Shown piece by piece: positions 6,052 through 15,223 of a DNA stretch of 23,929 nucleotides (the first letter of the stretch is position 1; each line of letters opens with the position of its first letter). Where the stretch lies: positions 1 through 23,929 of the IMG/VR virus record IMGVR_UViG_3300025282_000242; one strand, 5' to 3'. Under the pieces are notes generated by a model. It worked only from the letters and a program-made list of their open reading frames with translations. It was not told the DNA's origin and searched no databases. Source of the DNA: a virus. Made by a program: the position numbers and the translations under genes.

Positions 6052-6948
6052 ATGAACTGGTTAGAACTACTATTAACAGTATTCCCTATTATGGGGTTTC
6101 AACTCGGATTCGCTGACGGAGATGGAGGAGATGATAGCAAAGGGAGCAATGAGACGCAAGAACCAGAAGCTTGGAGAACACAAATACCTGAAGCTATTCG
6201 TGGTGAGAAGGTGTTTGAAAATGTTCAAGGTGTCGGAGATATGGCAACACAGTTTCTTAATTCTCAGAAACTTGTAGGTGTCGATCGTATAGCTAAGCCT
6301 CAGGAGAACTGGACTGCTGAGCAGTGGGGTGAATTCCACGAATCAGCTGGTCGACCCAAGTCAGCCGCTGATTATCCGAAATTATCTGATGAGCAGGCTA
6401 AGGGGATCACACTTGATGAATCTTCTCTTTCTGCGGCTAATGGGAGACTTCATGAGCTGGGCTTAAGCACTGCCCAAGCAACAGGTGTTATGGGGCTATA
6501 TCATGAGACCCTGGCAGGATTATCAGAAGCGGAAGAAGAAGCTGCCAGGACGGAACAAGCGGTTTCTGTTACTAGACTTAAGGATATGTTCAAGGAGGAT
6601 TTCGATTCTAATATCAGTATTGCTAGATCAGTTATCAGTAAATTTGGTAATGAGGAATTTGGAACTTTTTTAGATGAAAGTCGATTGGGAGATAACCCTG
6701 CTTTTGTCGAGGCAATGGTTAAGATTGGTAAGTCAATGCTTGAAGATACTGCTCAAGGTAGTGGCGGTGGAAATCTTGATATTAGTAGCGAGGCTTCAGC
6801 TAAAGAAGAAATTGCTACTTTAAGACTTGATACTGAATTCATGATTAAACTTAATAATAGAGATGTTGCTGGCCATACTGAGGCAGTAGCTCGTTGGACA
6901 GAGCTCCATAGGAAGAGCTACCCAGGTGTGCAGGAAGATCAAGGTTAA
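6052..6948 (+). CDS. Probable capsid scaffolding protein
   Basis: A 298-residue acidic helical protein between portal and major capsid genes, where podoviruses encode scaffold. I start it at ATG 6052 because a run of GAGGAG (6036-6047) precedes it, not at the upstream TTG at 6034. The N-terminus is oddly hydrophobic (LELLLTVFPIMGFQLGF) before a Gly/Asp-rich linker. The middle has helical segments and a PKSAADYPKL motif often seen in phage scaffold-like proteins. The last third is helical and charged, fitting a capsid-binding tail. No protease motif is seen. Assignment is by position and composition. Confidence 0.75.
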   Translation: MNWLELLLTVFPIMGFQLGFADGDGGDDSKGSNETQEPEAWRTQIPEAIRGEKVFENVQGVGDMATQFLNSQKLVGVDRIAKPQENWTAEQWGEFHESAGRPKSAADYPKLSDEQAKGITLDESSLSAANGRLHELGLSTAQATGVMGLYHETLAGLSEAEEEAARTEQAVSVTRLKDMFKEDFDSNISIARSVISKFGNEEFGTFLDESRLGDNPAFVEAMVKIGKSMLEDTAQGSGGGNLDISSEASAKEEIATLRLDTEFMIKLNNRDVAGHTEAVARWTELHRKSYPGVQEDQG

Positions 6949-6956
6949 TTTTCCTG

Positions 6957-6985
6957 TTTACTTGCACTATATGATATGATACTAT
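6957..6985 (+). promoter_or_regulatory. Candidate promoter of the capsid unit
   Basis: TTTACT (6957-6962) and TACTAT (6980-6985) are 17 bp apart, and TGA directly before the -10 box makes an extended -10. Each hexamer has four of six consensus matches. It sits just after the scaffold stop codon and ahead of a 140-base leader to the capsid gene, a place where T7-type phages commonly keep a promoter. Confidence 0.4.
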
Positions 6986-6991
6986 CGATTT

Positions 6992-7126
6992 GTTGGGCAG
7001 CTAGGTCACTAGTCCAGCTCACGCGGTGAATCCGTCGCCTGACCCACGTGAGGGTCAAGGTTGAGTCCGCAAGACGGGCAGCTCTTCCAAGTGTGTTCTT
7101 GATTGAGTAACTAAGGAGATTCTCGC
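6992..7126 (+). other. Structured, GC-richer leader of the capsid mRNA
   Basis: This non-coding stretch contains TGACCC/GGGTCA arms (7040-7045 and 7051-7057 region, six base pairs with a short loop), an alternative CTCACG/CGTGAG pairing (7018-7023 with 7047-7052) that excludes the first, and an eight-base direct repeat GGGCAGCT (6995-7002 and 7076-7083). AAGGAG (7113-7118) for the capsid gene ends it. Competing pairings suggest mRNA stabilisation or a switch, but this is inference. Confidence 0.35.
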
Positions 7127-8023
7127 ATGTCCTTTCAAGTAGAAACCGCTCTGGTACAAGCGTATAAGAGCAACATCGAGATTCAATTCCAGCAGAAGGG
7201 ATCCCGCCTCCGTGATACAGTGATGGTGGAACCCCAGAACGCTGAATTTGAATTCTACGATCGTATTACCCAGACAGAGGCTGTTGAGGTCACGAGTCGC
7301 CACGGCGATACTCCTCTGATTTCCACTCCTCATGATCGTCGGAGAATTTCGACGGCTGATTATGACTGGGCTGATATGATCGATCGTCGTGATCGTATTC
7401 GTATGTTGGCAGATCCAACATCGTCTTATTCTATAAACGCCATATATGCTCTCGGTAGAAAAGTTGATGATGTAATCATCGCTGCTGCCGTAGGTTCGGC
7501 GTCAACAGGTAAGACTGGTAGCACAACTGTTACTTTCCCAGCAGGTCAGACGATTGCTGTGAATTATGTAGAAAGTGGTGTTGCAGCGGATTCCAATCTG
7601 ACGATTGGTAAACTTCGTCGTGCACAGTTCCTAATGCTGAGCCAAGAAGTTGTAAGTGAAGCAGATGAAGAAGAAATGTTCTGCATCCTTACGGCATCTC
7701 AGTTGCAGGGATTGCTTCGCACTACCGAGGTTACAAGTGCAGATTATAATACAGTTCGTGCCCTGGTAAAAGGTGAGATCGATACATTCATGGGATTCAA
7801 GTTTAAGCGTACAGAACGTTTAACGAAGACCGGCGATGATCGTTCCGTTCTCTTTTACCCTCGCTCAGCTATTACCCTGGGTCTGGCAGACGAATTAACG
7901 GTCGATATCGGACCGCGGCGCGATAAGCGCAATTCAGTTCAAGTGTACGTTACCGGTTCATTCGGTGCCGTTCGCATGTGGGAAGAAAAAGTCATCGAGT
8001 GCCTGTGCGACGAAACTACCTAA
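7127..8023 (+). CDS. Major capsid protein
   Basis: A 298-residue protein that forms the head shell. It follows the scaffold gene and has the layout of short HK97-fold podovirus coats: an N-terminal helical part, a basic-acidic RRRISTADYDWADMIDRRDRI segment near 68-88, an insertion rich in Thr/Gly/Val (about 120-150), and a C-terminal strand-rich part ending TGSFGAVRMWEEKVI. The ribosome site AAGGAG lies eight bases upstream. Base composition is richer in GC than in flanking genes, with preferred codons such as CGT and CTG, as expected for the most abundant virion protein. It is enclosed by its own promoter candidate and downstream terminator. Confidence 0.88.
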   Translation: MSFQVETALVQAYKSNIEIQFQQKGSRLRDTVMVEPQNAEFEFYDRITQTEAVEVTSRHGDTPLISTPHDRRRISTADYDWADMIDRRDRIRMLADPTSSYSINAIYALGRKVDDVIIAAAVGSASTGKTGSTTVTFPAGQTIAVNYVESGVAADSNLTIGKLRRAQFLMLSQEVVSEADEEEMFCILTASQLQGLLRTTEVTSADYNTVRALVKGEIDTFMGFKFKRTERLTKTGDDRSVLFYPRSAITLGLADELTVDIGPRRDKRNSVQVYVTGSFGAVRMWEEKVIECLCDETT

Positions 8024-8053
8024 ACGGTAGTTTCTAGTTAGTGCTCTAACTGG
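8012..8053 (+). other. Two tandem hairpins at the capsid stop codon
   Basis: GAAACTACC (8012-8020) and GGTAGTTTC (8026-8034) form a perfect nine-base-pair stem whose five-base loop holds the capsid stop codon TAA (8021-8023). Next, CTAGTTAG (8034-8041) pairs with CTAACTGG (8046-8053), with one G-U pair and a four-base loop, and its 3' arm covers the first two G residues of the next gene's ribosome site (GGAGAG 8052-8057). This could set the expression ratio of the two products or guide RNA cleavage. Confidence 0.55.
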
Positions 8054-8062
8054 AGAGAAATT

Positions 8063-8557
8063 ATGGCTATTACGATTGATCAATACAGCCAGGAGCTGAC
8101 GACAGTTCGCGCTGAAGGCAACTCGAAACTGGCCCCCAATGTTGATGGTGGTAGAATGCGTATTAAGCATTTCAATCACAACACCAACGACGATGGGGTA
8201 AGTGGTGATGCTGACGGTCAGAACATTGCGCTTTGCAAGATTCCTAAGGGTGCTCGCATCCTTGAAGTCTTCCTCGCGTTTGAGGCTATGGGCGGATCTT
8301 CCGTTCTGGATCTCGGTCTGGCTGGTACAGATGGTTCCGGTTTCATTGATGAAGCCGATACCGTTGCAGATGACGACGACCTTTTTGCAGCAGCATTAAG
8401 TGTTGTGTCAGCCGGTGAAGCAGTTGTGGCAGATACAATTGCTCAGAATTACGCCTACGAAACGGATAAGGAGGTATACCTCGTTGCCACCGTCGAGACA
8501 GACGCATGGGACGCGGATAAGGATCTCACAGGCCACGTGGTTTACGTGGTCGACTAA
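8063..8557 (+). CDS. Capsid decoration-like structural protein
   Basis: A 164-residue, strongly acidic protein directly after the major capsid gene. The central segment (NIALCKIPKGARILEVFLAFEAMGGS) and the beta-rich remainder with repeated Asp (DEADTVADDDD) resemble small proteins that follow coat genes in many marine and gut podovirus genomes, generally annotated as structural or decoration proteins. Codon use matches the capsid gene, and both share one transcription unit ending in a strong terminator, so high expression is likely. The role is inferred from position. Confidence 0.7.
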   Translation: MAITIDQYSQELTTVRAEGNSKLAPNVDGGRMRIKHFNHNTNDDGVSGDADGQNIALCKIPKGARILEVFLAFEAMGGSSVLDLGLAGTDGSGFIDEADTVADDDDLFAAALSVVSAGEAVVADTIAQNYAYETDKEVYLVATVETDAWDADKDLTGHVVYVVD

Positions 8558-8580
8558 CCCCACACCTCCCGCTCCTCAGT

Positions 8581-8618
8581 GCGGGCGGTCGACCATCGGT
8601 TGACCGTCCGCATTTTTT
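8581..8618 (+). terminator. Strong rho-independent terminator after the capsid unit
   Basis: Arms at 8581-8594 and 8598-8611 pair over 14 positions with no mismatch (two G-U pairs) and a three-base loop, followed by one A and six T residues (8613-8618). The place, between capsid and tail tube A genes, corresponds to T-phi of T7. Partial read-through would let the tail genes be expressed at lower level. Confidence 0.93.
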
Positions 8619-8632
8619 AAGGAGAATTGACG

Positions 8633-9223
8633 ATGGCGCATAGTGATGTTGAGGTTTGTAATGCTGGTTTGATCGCTATAGGCGCCAAGCCAATTATGTC
8701 TTTATCAGATAATGTGAAAACGGCTCGTCTCTGTAAGAATCGTTTTGAGCATTGCCGAGACGCTGTACTTAGAATGCACCCATGGAACTGCGCGATTAAA
8801 CGTGTGGTTCTTTCTCCATTAGTGGGGGCCCCTGCTTTTGGTTTTGACGCTCGATTTCAAATTCCTTCCGATTGTCTTAGGGTTCTTACTGTATCTCCTG
8901 AAGATGACGTTGAATATCGAATAGAATCCAATGAGATCCTTGCTGATGAATCATCTTTAGATCTTAAATACATTAGACAAGTAGTCAATTCAGCTGAGCT
9001 TGACGAAGGAGCAGCTGAATCTATTGGAGCTTACTTAGCCTGGAAGATAGCTTTCTCTTTAACTGAATCAGCTACTGTGGAACAGATTGCTGAGAAGAAT
9101 TTCGAAAAAACCTTTAAGCGAGCTAAGACTCATGACGCTCAAGAAGATGACGTTGTAGTTATAGAAACAGATACTTGGATAGGTGCTCGTCAATCTGAAC
9201 CTATAGGTCGGAGTAACAGATAG
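8633..9223 (+). CDS. Tail tubular protein A, T7 gp11-like adaptor
   Basis: A 196-residue protein. The opening VEVCNAGLIAIGAKPIMSLSDN is the hallmark of podovirus tail tube A/adaptor proteins, followed by the conserved RDAVLRMHPWNCAIKR and FDARFQIPSDCLRVL segments. It forms the ring joining portal and tail nozzle. I start it at ATG 8633 (AAGGAG at 8619-8624), not at the TTG six bases earlier. The ribosome site abuts the T-run of the terminator, so translation does not disturb hairpin formation. The stop codon overlaps the GTG start of the next gene. Confidence 0.93.
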   Translation: MAHSDVEVCNAGLIAIGAKPIMSLSDNVKTARLCKNRFEHCRDAVLRMHPWNCAIKRVVLSPLVGAPAFGFDARFQIPSDCLRVLTVSPEDDVEYRIESNEILADESSLDLKYIRQVVNSAELDEGAAESIGAYLAWKIAFSLTESATVEQIAEKNFEKTFKRAKTHDAQEDDVVVIETDTWIGARQSEPIGRSNR

Positions 9224-11691
9224 TGGGTCAAGCTGATCTAATTCAAACTAACTTTACGTCAGGCGAGTTATCTCCTCTGATGAAAGGACGTGTAGATGTT
9301 ACTCGTTACTTTAACGGAGTTCAAACTTTAGAGAATTTTATAGTTCGTCCGCAAGGCGGGGCAGATAGAAGAACAGGTTCTATCTTCATTAATGAGACTA
9401 AAGATTCTTCTAAAGCTTCTCGTCTACAGGAATTTGAATTCTCTACAGTTCAAACATATATTTTGGAGTTTGGGCATCTTTATATACGTGTATACAAAGA
9501 TGGTGGTATAGTAGAATCAGCTCCTACAGTTCCAGTAGAAATCGTTTCTCCTTGGGGAGAATTTGCTGTTACTGATTTGTATTTTGCACAATCAGCCGAT
9601 GTTCTCTATATATGCCATCCGGTTTTTCAGCCCCGTAAATTATCAAGAACAAGCCATACTGACTGGACCCTGTCACTGCTGGAACAGGAAGATGGCCCAT
9701 ACCTGGATTATGATGAAAATGATGTTACGTTAACAGTTGAGTCTATTGTAGATCGAATGACTATAACTTCTTCTCTGGCTGAATTTGTTGCTGGAGATGT
9801 TGGTGATATTCTTGAATACAAGTTAGATGGTGAGAGAACGATAGGACAGGTTAAAACATTTGTATCTACAACTGAAATTACTATAGAACCTTTTGATAAT
9901 GTAATTGCGGCCTTTGAAAAAGAAGTAACATTAGAAGAGAAAGATGGTTCTACTATTACAGCGTCACATGCTGTATTTCATAGAGGCAATGTTGGCAGTT
10001 ATGTAAAACTTGTAGGAGATGATGCCTCTCTTGATGATACTTGGAGGAGAATTACAGGATATGATGGGCAGGATAGGGATCAAGTAGAAGTAGGTAGTGC
10101 CCTTACAATGGTTGATACTGATCCAACATACGGAAACTTAACCCATAAGAATAGAGTCGTAACCGCCACAATTTTAGCGTCTTCAGCTATTTTTACTTCT
10201 GATGACGTTGGAAGACATTTACGATTAACTTTTGATACAGAACAAATATGGGCAGATATTACCGCATTTACAAATACTACCGAAGTAGATGTTACTCTTT
10301 CACGTAATCTTCCTTTGAAAACCAATGATTCTAGTGAATACCTGAATGATGGAATGACCCAGCAATGGAGATTTGGTGCTTGGTCTGAAACTACTGGTTG
10401 GCCTTCTATTGTAACGTTTCATGAAGAACGATTAGTATTTGCCAATACCCCTGTTAATAAGCCCCAGACAATTTGGATGAGTCAAGCTGCTAATTATGAA
10501 AGTTTTGCCCCATCAGAAGAGGATTCTACAGTTGTTGATAGCAACGCTGTAACATATACAATTGCATCTAATAAAGTTAACTATGTTCAATGGATGAATT
10601 CTGGCCCCGTACTTTTGATAGGTACAATAGGATCTGAATGGTTGGCTAAAGCTTCTACGGTAAATGAACCTATCACACCCACTAATTTAAATATTCGTCA
10701 GCAATCGACACATGGGGCTACATTTATTAAACCTGAAAGAGTTGCAAGTGCAGTATTGTTTCTTCAGCGGTCTAAAAATCTTCTTAGGGAATTAGTGTAC
10801 GATTTTGAGATAGATTCTTATATCGCTCATGATCTCAACATTGTAAGTGAGCATATACTTCGAGATGGGCAGGGAGCCACTGATATGGCATATCAGCAAA
10901 CCCCTAATAGTATTTTATGGATTACTAGAGCAGATGGACAATTAGTCGGAGTTACCTATGTTAAGGAACAAGAGGTCGTTGCCTGGCATCGTCATATTCT
11001 CGGTGGTTCTTTTGGCGCTAGTAATGCTGTGGTAGAAAGCATCGCTGCTGTGCCTGCAAGTGATGATGCAGCCCATGTTCTATATATGATCGTTAAGAGA
11101 ACTATTAATGGTGTAACTAAGCGTTATGTCGAATACCTCTCACCTAGTTTTGATCCGCTAGCTTCTACAGATAAAGATGATATGAGATATATGGATAGCT
11201 TGCTCAGTTATGATGGTGTAGCGGTTTCTACTCTTACAGGACTTGATCATCTTGAAGGAGAAACAGTTTCAATTGTTGGAGATCAAACTATTCTTCCTGA
11301 TGCTGTTGTTTCTGGGGGATCTATAACTCTTGCTAATCCTATATCTAAAGCTCATGTTGGATTAGCGTATACCTCTTTACTTAAAACAATGCCTCCTGAG
11401 GGAGGTGGAAATGCTGGAACAGCTCAAGGAAAAATTAAAAGAATTAGCCATGTCACTTTCAGATTACTTAATTCTATTGGCTTTAGTTATGGCGTTGATA
11501 GCTCTGATCTTACATTGCATTCCATGAGATCATCTGATGATGATATGGATGTTTCTCCAGATCTATTTACAGGAGATATACGAATAGAACTAGACCAAGA
11601 TTATGAACGCGATGGTTCTTATTTCGTTGCTCAAGATCAAGCATACCCACTAACTATTATAGCTTTAATGCCTGAACTGGTGGCACATTGA
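9223..11691 (+). CDS. Tail tubular protein B, T7 gp12-like nozzle
   Basis: An 822-residue beta-rich protein starting with GTG within TAGTG of the preceding stop; GGAG lies at 9210-9213. The N-terminus (TNFTSGELSPLMKGRVDVTRYFNGVQTLENFIVRPQGGADRRTGS) is highly characteristic of tail tube B proteins of T7-like phages, and FHEERLVFANTPVNKPQTIWMSQ near residue 400 is a second family landmark. It makes the tapering nozzle of the short tail. Typical length for the family. Its last bases overlap the TTG start of the gp13-like gene by four. Confidence 0.93.
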   Translation: MGQADLIQTNFTSGELSPLMKGRVDVTRYFNGVQTLENFIVRPQGGADRRTGSIFINETKDSSKASRLQEFEFSTVQTYILEFGHLYIRVYKDGGIVESAPTVPVEIVSPWGEFAVTDLYFAQSADVLYICHPVFQPRKLSRTSHTDWTLSLLEQEDGPYLDYDENDVTLTVESIVDRMTITSSLAEFVAGDVGDILEYKLDGERTIGQVKTFVSTTEITIEPFDNVIAAFEKEVTLEEKDGSTITASHAVFHRGNVGSYVKLVGDDASLDDTWRRITGYDGQDRDQVEVGSALTMVDTDPTYGNLTHKNRVVTATILASSAIFTSDDVGRHLRLTFDTEQIWADITAFTNTTEVDVTLSRNLPLKTNDSSEYLNDGMTQQWRFGAWSETTGWPSIVTFHEERLVFANTPVNKPQTIWMSQAANYESFAPSEEDSTVVDSNAVTYTIASNKVNYVQWMNSGPVLLIGTIGSEWLAKASTVNEPITPTNLNIRQQSTHGATFIKPERVASAVLFLQRSKNLLRELVYDFEIDSYIAHDLNIVSEHILRDGQGATDMAYQQTPNSILWITRADGQLVGVTYVKEQEVVAWHRHILGGSFGASNAVVESIAAVPASDDAAHVLYMIVKRTINGVTKRYVEYLSPSFDPLASTDKDDMRYMDSLLSYDGVAVSTLTGLDHLEGETVSIVGDQTILPDAVVSGGSITLANPISKAHVGLAYTSLLKTMPPEGGGNAGTAQGKIKRISHVTFRLLNSIGFSYGVDSSDLTLHSMRSSDDDMDVSPDLFTGDIRIELDQDYERDGSYFVAQDQAYPLTIIALMPELVAH

Positions 11692-12119
11692 AAATAGTAG
11701 AAACAGAATTATGGCATCTTAAATACCTTGAGGATAGGTATCCTGAGACTGGCTTTGGAAGCTTGGATAAGGCCTGCTTAACAAGTATAGCTTATACAGG
11801 GTTTATTGACGAAGAGCCTATAGGTATGGCAGGTATCATGACGATGTGGCCGGGAGTAGGAGAAGCGTGGGCATTGATTACTGACCAAGCCAGAGGACAA
11901 GCCCTGTCGATGCACCGTGCAGTTTACCGGATTATGAATGATTCTAATACTTGGGATGAATTTCATAGAGTACAATGTGTAGTTCTTGTGGGAGATTCTA
12001 AAGCCTTGCATTGGGCAGAACATTTAGGATTCAAGGCTGAAGGTCTTCTATCTGATTACGATTCCAATAAAGTATCTTATATAAGAATGGCGAGGTTGCG
12101 AAATGGCTGTAGCATTTAG
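11688..12119 (+). CDS. gp13-like internal virion protein with GNAT-type fold
   Basis: A 143-residue protein starting at TTG in TTGA, coupled to the previous stop. A GNAT-like core can be followed: a strand with EEPIGMAGI, a helix after the position where acetyl-CoA would bind, and a C-terminal ALHWAEHLGFKAEG, the usual final helix and strand of acetyltransferases. The usual R/QxxGxG/A loop is replaced by TDQARGQALSMH, so CoA binding is uncertain. Position before a gp14-like gene and size fit T7 gp13, which helps assemble the internal core. The fold may be structural, with lost catalysis. Confidence 0.7.
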   Translation: MKIVETELWHLKYLEDRYPETGFGSLDKACLTSIAYTGFIDEEPIGMAGIMTMWPGVGEAWALITDQARGQALSMHRAVYRIMNDSNTWDEFHRVQCVVLVGDSKALHWAEHLGFKAEGLLSDYDSNKVSYIRMARLRNGCSI

Positions 12120-12864
12120 TGTAGGCACATTCCTAACTGCCTCAGCAGCGTTTGCAAGTGCGGCAATCGGTTATGCCAACGCCTCTAGCATGGCTGATCA
12201 AGCCCAGGCTACTGCTGAGTGGAACGCAGCTATGCAGCGAATGCAAGCTGAGAACTCGGCGCGACTTGCTCAAGCTGTAGGAGAAGGTCAAGCTGCTAAT
12301 ATAAAGGTGACGGCTGATTATCAAGCGGCAGTTGCTAAGAACAATGCTATTCTGGCTAAAAATGATGCTATAATCGCCACACAATCAGCACAACTTGCTA
12401 GAGATAATTCTGTTTATAGCGCCGATAGATTGAGAAAAAGAAACCGTTTATTGAGAGGAGCTCAAATTGCAAAAGCAGGCGCTGCCAGTGTTACAATATC
12501 AGGAAGTGTGGCTGATGTCGTATTTGATTCTGCTCTTGAAGGGGAATTAAATGTTCTTAATGAATTATATATAGGCGGCATACAAGCAACTAGCGCAGCT
12601 AATAGAGCAAGAGGTCTTCAGTATCAATCAGATTTCTATGATCATAGTTCAGAGGTTATTTTGCAAACCGGTATAAATAATGCTAATTCGGCACTTTGGG
12701 AAGGGGAGACAGGGGCGTTAACTTCTTTATGGTCTGGTCAGGCAAGAAGCAATATTGCTTTGTATACTGGTAGAGCTCGTAGTTCCTATTATACTGGTGA
12801 AGCACGAGGATCGTTAGTTTCTGGTGGATTACGATTTGGAGCAAGTTTCTTCCCCGAGGAGTAG
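12103..12864 (+). CDS. gp14-like internal virion protein B
   Basis: A 253-residue protein beginning 17 bases inside the preceding gene. It opens with a small hydrophobic Ala/Gly/Ser helix (residues 5-30, membrane-type), continues as a long Ala/Gln-rich coiled helix (about 30-110), then RLRKRNRLLRGAQIAKAGAASVTISGS, typical of gp14-like ejection proteins, where the AGASGVxxxGS turn is conserved. The product is expected to leave the virion and insert into the outer membrane to start the DNA channel. The C-terminal Gly/Ser/Tyr repeats are low in complexity. Confidence 0.85.
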   Translation: MAVAFSVGTFLTASAAFASAAIGYANASSMADQAQATAEWNAAMQRMQAENSARLAQAVGEGQAANIKVTADYQAAVAKNNAILAKNDAIIATQSAQLARDNSVYSADRLRKRNRLLRGAQIAKAGAASVTISGSVADVVFDSALEGELNVLNELYIGGIQATSAANRARGLQYQSDFYDHSSEVILQTGINNANSALWEGETGALTSLWSGQARSNIALYTGRARSSYYTGEARGSLVSGGLRFGASFFPEE

Positions 12865-12868
12865 TATA

Positions 12869-15223
12869 ATGGCAAAGTTTCCAACACTTCTTAGACAGGC
12901 AGCAAGCTCAACTGCTCTTCAAGGCGGAAGTGGAAGAGTATCCCCAGTATCAACAGCTATTTCAACCCCTAGAGCATCAGTTCCAAGAGCTCCTAATCTT
13001 CCAGATGTTGAGGTAGGTGATGGCTTGGGGATAAATTTTGCTCCATTCCTTAAAGATCTTTCGACAGTGGGGGCGAGCCTTCAAAATAGGCTGAAGAAAA
13101 GAGAAGATCTTTCAGACATGATGTGGGTGGAAGACCATAGTTCAGAAACTAGAGTTAAGTACCTTGGTCACCTTAAGGCTCTTGGAGAAAATCCAAGCGA
13201 TGACATAATTGCCAAGCTCGATACCGATTATACCGAATATGTTGGTAAGCTCCTGGAAGACTCTCCTTCTGATAAAGCAACTTATGCACTTACCAGGGAT
13301 CTTAATTCATTTAGGGAAACTCTATTAGGGGCTAGCTTGGGAATAAAAGCTAGACTTAATGTCCAACGAAATATTACAAGCCTAAATAAAATATTCACCA
13401 ATGCTTCCGATATTATCTCTAAGGATCCCCGCGCTGAAACCCTAGCCGAGCAGCAGCAGAATCTTATAACACTTGTAAATGCGTCCAGGGGACAGGGAGC
13501 AATAGACGAGAAGGTACATAGGTCGTATATAGACAGCATTCATAATTTGTCTGCTGAACTGGCAGAGAACCTTGTGGGAGATGATCCAAGGGCGGCTCAA
13601 GGAATCCTCGATGATGCTAAACATCTTTCTCTTCCGGTCAGAACCAGGATACAAAGTAAGATAGATAGAGCACTTAGTACTCTTGGAAATCTTGCAGTCT
13701 TCCGCGCCAAACAAGACCTAGAGAATAATAAAGTTTCTATATTAAAAAATGGTAAAGAAGATCCTAACTGGGATATAGCTGATTACGCAGATATAATGAC
13801 ACCAGCAGCTGTTGAAGAAGCTGAAGGAGAGATCCAGACTAATAAAGATTTGTATGCCGCTCAGGAATCTATGAGAGCGCAATCACCCAATGAGATGAAT
13901 ACGATACTAGCTGAGTTTGTAGGAGATGATCGATTATCCTATATGCGTGACGCTATGATACCAAGGCTTACTACTTTTAGAAATAATCAGGAAAAACTTC
14001 TTAATACCGACCCATATGCATATACTATGCAGTCCCCCGTAATGGGCAGCCTCGCTAAACAATTTGATAGTATATCTGAGGATAATGAAGCACTTCGCCT
14101 AGCAACCATGCAGGAGATGATTGAGACAAGCTACGGCATACAAAAACATCTTGGTATAAATGATGGAGTTAGGGCTCCTATACCGCTGGATAGAGCTGAA
14201 GAGATCGCTGGCTTTCTGAATGGTGCAGATCCGAATGACATAGGCCCCAAGTTAAGAGAGGTAATGACATTGTATGGTGATTATTACCCCGATGTCTTTA
14301 GGACACTGGTGGGATTACCTAAAAGTCAACGTATTGACACCTCTATCCACATCACAGCCCTTCATCCAAATGCTATATGGATTAAGGAATTCAATGACGC
14401 TATGCGGGTTGATGAATCGGAATATAACTTTAGTAACGATAACAATAACTTATTCGAAGATACGGCTGTAACTCATTCGGATATAGATAATTTTATGCGG
14501 GCTTCTGTTGCAGCAGATTCTAGTGAGGATAGAACGTCATATGCATTTGGATTTCAATCCTCTATTATTAAGTACGCAAAATCGTTATACTTTAGGGGCA
14601 AAGTAAATTCCCCTGTTAAGGCTATTAATCTAGCAACAGATCGAATTATTAATAGTAAGTATTCATTTGATGAAATAAATGGGCAAGTTTACGCTATACG
14701 AAGAGATCTTAGATCCACTGATGGTACCCCTGTTGATCTTGATGACAGTGACTTTAATAAGATAAACGCATTCTTAGAGCAGAAGATAAAATCTGGTTCC
14801 TTGGGGCTACAACTAGATGATTTAGATCTATCTAACTTTTATTCAACGTTCACAATGGGCGACGAAGCTAAACTTAGAGAAGTAAGTAACGCCTTAAGAA
14901 GAAACACTTTTTGGGTTACTACAGAAGATGATCAATCAGCTAGGCTTTATCTCAAAGGACGAGATGATACGTCAGATCCCGTTAGATACAAAGATCAAAC
15001 TCTTGTCGAATTCAATTTTTCAGAGATTCCTGCACTATATGATCTTGACCGGCACAAAGGACGAGCTCGTCGTGGCGGTCGACCTATACGAGATAATCTT
15101 GGGACGGAGGGGGAAACACGGTCTTCTCTTGGAGCCCCTGATTCTGCTAAGAGACTAGTTGAGTCCTTACCGAACGACGCTGTGCCCCTGAATACCCAAT
15201 CCCCACAAGGTAGTCAGCCATGA
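12869..15223 (+). CDS. gp15-like internal virion protein C
   Basis: A 784-residue, mostly helical acidic protein. I use ATG 12869 because GAGGAG (12856-12861) is correctly spaced; a GTG 45 bases upstream has none. Size, position between gp14- and gp16-like genes and the N-terminal NLPDVEVGDGLGINFAPFLKDLSTVGASL segment fit internal virion protein C, which forms the periplasmic part of the ejection tube with gp16. No enzyme motif is seen. The last 60 residues are Arg/Gly/Ser/Pro-rich and probably flexible. The stop overlaps the next start as ATGA. Confidence 0.8.
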   Translation: MAKFPTLLRQAASSTALQGGSGRVSPVSTAISTPRASVPRAPNLPDVEVGDGLGINFAPFLKDLSTVGASLQNRLKKREDLSDMMWVEDHSSETRVKYLGHLKALGENPSDDIIAKLDTDYTEYVGKLLEDSPSDKATYALTRDLNSFRETLLGASLGIKARLNVQRNITSLNKIFTNASDIISKDPRAETLAEQQQNLITLVNASRGQGAIDEKVHRSYIDSIHNLSAELAENLVGDDPRAAQGILDDAKHLSLPVRTRIQSKIDRALSTLGNLAVFRAKQDLENNKVSILKNGKEDPNWDIADYADIMTPAAVEEAEGEIQTNKDLYAAQESMRAQSPNEMNTILAEFVGDDRLSYMRDAMIPRLTTFRNNQEKLLNTDPYAYTMQSPVMGSLAKQFDSISEDNEALRLATMQEMIETSYGIQKHLGINDGVRAPIPLDRAEEIAGFLNGADPNDIGPKLREVMTLYGDYYPDVFRTLVGLPKSQRIDTSIHITALHPNAIWIKEFNDAMRVDESEYNFSNDNNNLFEDTAVTHSDIDNFMRASVAADSSEDRTSYAFGFQSSIIKYAKSLYFRGKVNSPVKAINLATDRIINSKYSFDEINGQVYAIRRDLRSTDGTPVDLDDSDFNKINAFLEQKIKSGSLGLQLDDLDLSNFYSTFTMGDEAKLREVSNALRRNTFWVTTEDDQSARLYLKGRDDTSDPVRYKDQTLVEFNFSEIPALYDLDRHKGRARRGGRPIRDNLGTEGETRSSLGAPDSAKRLVESLPNDAVPLNTQSPQGSQP

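Noticed and set aside
12824-12868. Upstream GTG start for the gp15-like protein
   Set aside because: It lacks a ribosome site and overlaps the gp14-like gene. ATG 12869 has GAGGAG at proper distance.
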